A DNA stretch of 64,000 bases from Liriodendron chinense (Eukaryota; Streptophyta; Magnoliopsida; Magnoliales; Magnoliaceae). Every line of letters starts with the position of its first letter. Positions within the stretch are counted from its first letter, which is position 1. Positions 58,260 through 64,000 of the stretch are shown here, piece by piece. The translations under genes and the position numbers were made by a program. The stretch spans positions 1,054,001-1,118,000 of the forward strand of contig ML058449.1 of the NCBI GenBank assembly GCA_003013855.2, written 5' to 3'. Below the pieces are notes generated by a model. That model saw nothing but the letters and a program-made list of their open reading frames with translations, made no database searches and had not been told where the DNA came from.

Positions 58260-59000
58260 CTTGGGTTTTTGAGAGAGGAGTTTTCTAGTTATTTTCACAA
58301 GAGTTTTCTGCAGAAAACCCACATGAAAATATGATGGTAAGCCTAAAGAAGATGGAGAGATGGTTTCTCAGGGAGGAGGTTTTCTGTTGTTTCAGGAAGA
58401 CTATCCACAAAAATCGTGTATATCTCAACAACAGCGTTTGTAAAGGCTCAAACACTAGAAAGGAAGGTTTGATGAATGGTGAAATGGGTTTCTAAGATAG
58501 AATTTTGTATGATGTTTCCCGAAGGTTATACACAGTGACGGTTGAAATAGAAGGTTTCTGATGTTTCAAGAAGGCCATATACAGAAAAAACGGTATATGT
58601 CCCGAGGGTGGAGTATACGAAACCTAAAAACACTAGAAATAACAGTCCAGACAGAAGGGTTTGGGGAATGATGAAATGAGCGTCTTCTAAGGCAGGAGAT
58701 TCCGGAGTTTGGTAGGCGTGTGGAGAAGGTAATATACAGAAAAAAAAAAAAAAAAAAAAAAAAAACTAGTGTTCGAAGTGTTTCAAGAAGGCCATATACA
58801 GAAAACCAGTGTATATCCCAATAGCAGAGCAAACAAGGCTTAAAACAGAGGGTTTGGGGAAATGCTGAAATGGGTTTCTGCGGTTTTGGCTTTTTATGGC
58901 GTTGCAAGAAGTCTATGCAACAAAACAAAATAGTTCTGTGGTGTTTCAAGAAGGATATATACAGAAAAACCGTGTATATCCTCAGGGCAGAGTACATACT
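58260..59000. repeat. Degenerate repeat array with conserved hairpin, upstream of PP2C
   Basis: The phrase gtttcaagaaggccatatac followed by agaaaaccgtgtatatcc recurs with variation at about 58390, 58511, 58559, 58778, 58898 and 58938. In the better copies ggatatatac...gtgtatatcc can pair as a stem with a gaaaaac loop. A poly-A run of about 27 lies at 58738-58766. The open frames across it are not gene-like. Confidence 0.7.
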
Positions 59001-60800
59001 GCCTTTTCTTTTTAAAGGTAAATCTTTAGGCTTTAGGTGAATAATGGAATGATGTTTCTTGTGAGTGGGAGAGATTGTGATGGGCTTGCATCAGGATTTC
59101 TGCACAAAAAGACATGTTTGATATAAAGAGAGGAAAGAGAATGGAGGTGTTAGTAGGAGTTATTTAATACTCTGGTAGAGTGCAGTGGTCCATACTCATA
59201 CCCACATAGATGGTAAATATGCAGCATATTTACCTAAAATAGAAGGGTCCAACAATGGGTCATGTTCCAAAAATCAGATTGCTTAGATGATTATTACCTT
59301 AGATCAATGGATATTTGCTCGTTTGACGTGGACCGACCGTTGGATGTTTTTCATTTTAATATGTCCACTAATCAATCATTTAGGATCATAAGATTATTAT
59401 AATTTTTGGGTCATGATCCATTTTTAGCGGGCCCACTAATTGGACAGCTAAATTTGGTTTTCAAGTGTGCTGAGTCTATGCTATATGAGTGGATGTGTAT
59501 GAAGCATCACACACTATCCCTGAGTATGAAAGCTTTTTCAAGTTGAAAACCCTAAGAAAAGGGAGGCCATGCACGCCATGAATGGGCCCCACATGCAGCT
59601 AGTTGCACGGAATTCTCTTCTACAACAGTGGTATAGTAGAGGAACCGGCCTCAAGAAAAGGACTTGCTTTTGTACCTACCCGAAAGCAACAATCTTTGTA
59701 GGGGTGGTGTTGAATTTTAAGGTGTGATGATTTATTTTTTATTATTTTATTTTATTATTATTATTTATTTTTTTATTTATTGTGAAAAGAGTTCCTTTGT
59801 GCACTAAAGCTTGACTGAGTTTTGTTGGGCGGTTTTCCATGGGGATGGGGTTTGTGGACCATTTGAAGTGGGCCATGGGTCTCTATCAGCAAGTGGTCCC
59901 TTGAGCTGCAGGATTCTGAACTTGAGGTGCCATGCACAGCTAATCCAAGCCATTTATTTGATAGTACTTGATGTGAAGGGTCGATGGATGGAAAAGCTTC
60001 CAGATTGGAAGGTGGGAACCTTTAGATTAATGGCATGGGACTTGATGCTTACTCTTCAAAAAGTGTGTGTGTCTATATAATAGCCTAAGGATCAAAGGGT
60101 TGTAATCTTCTAATTTGGGTAATTTTTGGGTAATCCTCTATCTAAACTAAGAAGGATGGGATCACTGTCCTTAATTACCGATTTGGGGCCCATTTGCACA
60201 TGCTCTTGTGCATCACCAAAATATAGATCCTTAGAATTCCTCATCGTAACAAGGATTGGAAAATGGTTTCAGTTGTCAATGAAAAACTATAAATAAATAT
60301 AAATATATACATAGGATTTTGCTACAGTCCTCACCTTCGAGGCGACATTAGCAACATCCCCTATGTTTTGAATGACAGGTGGATGCCCAATAATCAATGG
60401 GAAAGGTTCATTCAATAGTACAAATGAAAGCAAGTTATGGTACAAAAATCACATCAATTAAATGATCCTAACCCTTTGAAGGGAGTCACTTTGTTACAAC
60501 TATCCCTGATTTAAAGCCGTAAATCATACGGTTAGAATCATCAAGCAAAAGTATAACTTTGAAATCAGAACCAATGCATACATTTTTCTTTAGTTATGCA
60601 AGGCACCCACCCTATTAGCTAGGCAACGCACCCACATGATTAGTCACAAAATGTACCCACCCACCGGTGGGGTTAGTGTGTCTCCTTAGCACTCATACTT
60701 AAGACCTAGCTGGGCTAGTAGGCGAGACACGAAGCAATGGATACATATGCGTGCATACATAGATACATACATATATGTATGCATAGGTGTGTATATATGT
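59001..60800. other. Intergenic, no gene recognised
   Basis: Mostly unique-looking AT-rich sequence with fragments of the ggcccac-type dispersed repeats (for example 59410-59470). The open frame at 59811-60080 has no family signature. A tata-rich catacatatatgta stretch occurs at about 60745-60810. Confidence 0.4.
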
Positions 60801-60817
60801 ATACACATGTATGTGGG

Positions 60818-61330
60818 GAAATGGTTTGATAATTAAGGTTAACCTCACTCCCATGAGGTCAAGCTCTCTGGGCCCCACCGTGATGTGTGATGGACATCCA
60901 CACCATGCATTTGGTATGCCTGTCCTAAGTTATGAGATGTGCAAAAATCCACCATATTCGGAACTCAAGTGGGCTACACCATCGAAATTATGGAAAATCA
61001 TTACTAAAGTATCTAAATACTCTTGGTAGGGTTCACCTGAGTTTTGGATACCGCTGAAACTTGGTGTGGCCCCTTATCCAAGTGGGACACACAATGGATA
61101 AATTGGAAAACTGAACTACATCTCACTGGACCCGGTATACAATAAGAAGGTTACGAGGGGCAAGCATCCACTCTCAATTGTTGTCTGTGGTGTGGCCCAC
61201 TTAAGTCATGGATTAGCCTAGTTTTTTTGTACATGGCTCACCATGAAAGGATGCATCTGACTGATGGGATGTATGTCTGTCACACATCATGGTGGGTCCC
61301 ACAAAGCTCGACCTCATGGGAAATGGTACC
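60818..61330. mobile_element. Foldback MITE (arms ~90 bp) with GGGCCCACC motif
   Basis: The left arm cccatgaggtcaagctctct, gggccccaccgtgatgtgtg is mirrored on the right (cacacatcatggtgggtccc, aaagctcgacctcatggg). Non-coding. Confidence 0.65.
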
Positions 61331-61356
61331 ATATATGAGGGCCTCATAGTACCATT

Positions 61357-61360
<4 letters not shown>

Positions 61361-61436
<76 letters not shown>
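61361..61436. repeat. (AT)n(AG)n compound microsatellite
   Basis: About 40 bases of at followed by about 34 bases of ag. Confidence 0.95.
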
Positions 61437-61440
<4 letters not shown>

Positions 61441-61621
61441 ATGCTCACTTGACGTAGACTAAAGGACTTGTGAGCACTTTTTTTACAACTAATCACTCGT
61501 GATGTGAAACCAAAATCCGAACCGTCCACGCGTGCAGCACCCCAAAAAACTCCCAAGTAATAACTTCTACCTTGATCCAGAACTTTGGTGGGCCATGGAA
61601 AAAGGAAACAATTTCCTTCAT

Positions 61622-61659
<38 letters not shown>

Positions 61660-61825
61660 CATGGCCCACCAGAGTTTTGTATCAGTTTGAAATTTGGGCC
61701 TTATTGTTTTTTGGAGTGTTAAATCACGTGGATTGTTCATATTTTGGGCTCACATCACTTGTTATGAGTTATGAAAAAGCGCTAACAAGTTCTTATGAGA
61801 ACGGTGTGCAAGTGAGCATTCCTCC
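61436..61825. mobile_element. Foldback MITE (arms ~165 bp) with (TC)n loop
   Basis: The left arm ggagaatgctcacttg ... actttggtgggccatgg is mirrored by ccatggcccaccagagtttt ... gcaagtgagcattcctcc. The loop contains a (tc)n run at 61628-61660. Confidence 0.7.
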
Positions 61826-61867
61826 ATGTATGTATACATATATATTTATTATTTATTTACGTATAAG

Positions 61868-62021
61868 AGCTGATCAGCTACAGGTGCCTTCACTACTAGG
61901 GGTGGTACAAAGTGTTTCTAGCCCTTGGATGCATTAAATATATTTATTAATATCCTCCATCTAAATGCATCATAGGGCACCCTTTATTCCTAATTTTGTA
62001 GGCGCCTGTAGTGACCAGTTC
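61868..62021. mobile_element. Small foldback MITE
   Basis: The ends gagctgatcagctacaggtg and, inverted, agaactggtcactacaggcg are similar. Gatgcattaa and aaatgcatcatagggc form an inner inverted pair. Confidence 0.5.
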
Positions 62022-62469
62022 TAAAAAAAATGAGACTTGATCATCAAAAACTATTACTGATTAAGCTTAGTCTATAAAACTTCTCTGTATACATATAGAA
62101 CTTGTGAACTTATACTCACAAATGAGTTTGGAACTTATTCATGTGTCTATAAAAGTAATTCAAATGTGTTCGGTGTTTGTTTATTGTTTTCCATGGTCTA
62201 GTCAACCCGATGATTCTATTACTTATTTTTAGGGTGTTTCATTTTCTACGCAAGGCCACCTGCTAGATAGGTTAGGCCCCAAGTTCAGCTAAGCTACATG
62301 AAACTCCTTTATTTTCTAAGAGGTAGTGACTCAAATTAACTAATGCAGTCCTAAGTCAGGTTGCAACAACCCTAAGTCAGGGGTGATTCATCCTAGTTAG
62401 GCCAAGTCAAACCTATTTTCACTCATGACTTATGGTGCAAAATCAGATCGAACCCAACCGGGTCGACTC

Positions 62470-63105
62470 GAATCAGAGCAGAGTAGGTGAGACCCCACCC
62501 TCACCCAAGACGATGCGGCCCTTACTGTGGGTTACTATAGGCCCATGTTGATGTATGTATTATGTATCTTTGTCGTCCATCCGTTTTTCAGATCAATTTA
62601 TGGCATTATATGAAAAATGAAATGGATCCAATTATCAAGTGGACCATACCATAGGAAACAGTGTTGATTGACCATTAATGGACCACAAAAGTTTTGGATC
62701 AAGCTGATATTTGTTTTTTCCCTTCATCCTGGCTTAGGTGAGCATATCAACAGGTTGGATGATAAATAAACACTACGGAAAGGTGCGCCCTAAGAAGTTT
62801 TTAATGGTAGGATGGTCAATCACCACACAGATTGGATGGTAAATAAACACTATGGAATCATTAAGGTTGGCCCTAAGAAGTTTTTAATGGTAGGAGTGTC
62901 AATCGCCACTGTTTCTTATGGTATGGTCCACCTGATAATGGGATCTGCTTCATTTTTGGCATAATGTCCTAAGATGATCAGGAAAAACGGATGGATGGTG
63001 TGCATACATAATTCATATATCACGGTGGACCCCACGGTAACCCCACTGTAAGGGTCGCATCGTCTTAGGTGAGGCCGAGGTCTTAACTAATCTGCTCCCC
63101 TCAAA
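62470..63105. mobile_element. Large foldback MITE (arms ~250 bp)
   Basis: The left arm runs gagcagagtaggtgagaccc, ctcacccaagacgatgcgg, tgatgtatgtattatg, gtcgtccatccgtttttc to accataccataggaaacagt. The right arm is its inverse (cactgtttcttatggtatgg ... cgcatcgtcttaggtgaggc ... taatctgctcc). A copy of the ttttggatcaagctgatatt / aacaggttggatgataaata repeat lies in the loop, partly duplicated at about 62745-62910. Confidence 0.75.
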
Positions 63106-64000
63106 ATAGGGTAGCCGATTAATGAGACACAGTCCTAAAACTAAAAACCTAACGCAGTCCCAAAATTGAAAACCCTGGCTTGGACATCTTTACCCGAAAA
63201 TTGATAACTTGAGATATAGTCCAACCAAGCCAACCAAGGACCTCTATGACACATCCTCAATCCAGGCTTAGCAAAAACTAAGAAGAGTGGGGCCGGTAGA
63301 AATGTGATTTTTGCGGGCACCAATCCACTAATCAAAGTCAACCACGTGGCCTCCCATTATTTGGAAAGCCAATAATGGATTGGGGCTCGAGTCCTGTGTA
63401 GAGGCGGAAATTAGACTTTTGCTCCACATCATTAAACTCCCTTCTCATATGCCCCTTACTACATTTTCCCTTTTTTTTAACGATTATTTAATATATGCTT
63501 TCCCATTGCTGAATAAACGAACCCTAGTGCATAAAAAATCTGGAATTTGTTTATTTCTTTTCATCTCGCAATATTAATTCCTAGGTTGTGATCGATATTA
63601 AGTGCACCATTTCCAAGGTTATGATCATAGTCAAGTATGATGGTATTCTCTAAAGCTAAATGATCTCCAAGAAATCCATAAATTGTACCAAGTAGAGACT
63701 ATACATTTATATGAGTAGAGAAGGGTGCCTAACCTCGTCCTTCTCCATTACGGAGGCCCTTACTTGAGATCTCCAAATGCAGGTCATTTGCTTGGGTCAT
63801 TGAGATTGGAGAGTCTTTGATTTCCTAACTCAACATGATTCTATAGTATCTAGCTGGCGTAGATTTCGAGTTCACTCAGTTGGTGGTAAAACGTTTGGCC
63901 TAGGTTCAAGCGAAGGCCTAGCCATCCAGCCAAGTTTATTGGCCCAAGCCTTGGCCCTATATGGCCTGTTTGGGCTAGGTGGAGCCATTACTACTGCTAG
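63106..64000. other. Intergenic, nothing recognised
   Basis: No gene is seen. Near 63869 actcagttggtggtaaaac is followed by ggttcaagcga, loosely recalling tRNA A and B boxes, possibly a SINE trace. Confidence 0.4.

Noticed and set aside
58566..58997. 143-codon open frame on the - strand upstream of PP2C
   Set aside because: It runs through the repeat array and a poly-A run, repeats the same phrases, and has no recognisable domain.
59811..60080. 89-codon open frame
   Set aside because: No domain, no splice sites agreeing with a longer model, and its DNA contains dispersed-repeat phrases.
63865..63930. tRNA-like A/B boxes
   Set aside because: No cloverleaf can be drawn with confidence and no 3' acceptor pairing was found; at most a SINE trace.

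Overview
This is nuclear DNA from a flowering plant. It carries two intron-containing protein genes in a sea of nested, mostly decayed transposable elements: copia, gypsy, TRIM, LINE, hAT and MITE. The dense set of dispersed repeats carrying GGGCCCACC(A/G)TGATGTATG and GTGGACCACACC-type motifs recalls what I associate with magnoliid genomes, but that is only an impression. No bacterial features, CRISPR arrays or intact tRNA/rRNA genes were seen.

Layout. Positions 1-2398 look like the end of a long LTR inserted in a LINE. The LINE (2399-2958 and 6488-6730) is split by a non-autonomous hAT element (2959-6487), which itself holds a 1.5-kb solo LTR and a TRIM element. Positions 7.2-8.2 kb hold three separate tandem duplications. 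A SAC3/GANP-family gene (TREX-2 mRNA export; SAC3B-like) runs on the + strand from at least 9732 to 17704. Twelve exons were traced with matching phases; the 5' exon(s) were not found, and there is one apparent single-base frameshift near 16815. Positions 17.7-25.5 kb are repeats, including a decayed gypsy piece and an organellar large-subunit rRNA fragment.

The second gene is a PP2C-type Ser/Thr phosphatase on the - strand, beginning with MGCVHGKC. Its first exon is at 57860-56925 and its second at 26520-26394, joined in phase across an intron of about 30.4 kb. A third exon (25931-25711) probably supplies the C-terminal tail. Everything between 26.5 and 56.9 kb is therefore intronic: a 2.7-kb Tekay/Del-like LTR, a 1.4-kb foldback with a 57-bp minisatellite, LINE pieces, a hAT-in-hAT nest with a recognisable DUF659/hAT transposase pseudogene, two copia remnants and a long decayed gypsy polyprotein interrupted by a hAT MITE and a second solo LTR.

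The two genes converge: SAC3B-like points right and PP2C points left, with about 8 kb of repeats between their 3' ends. Positions 57.9-59.0 kb, upstream of PP2C, contain a degenerate repeat array with a conserved hairpin. The right end (59-64 kb) has no gene and is built from foldback MITEs and simple repeats.
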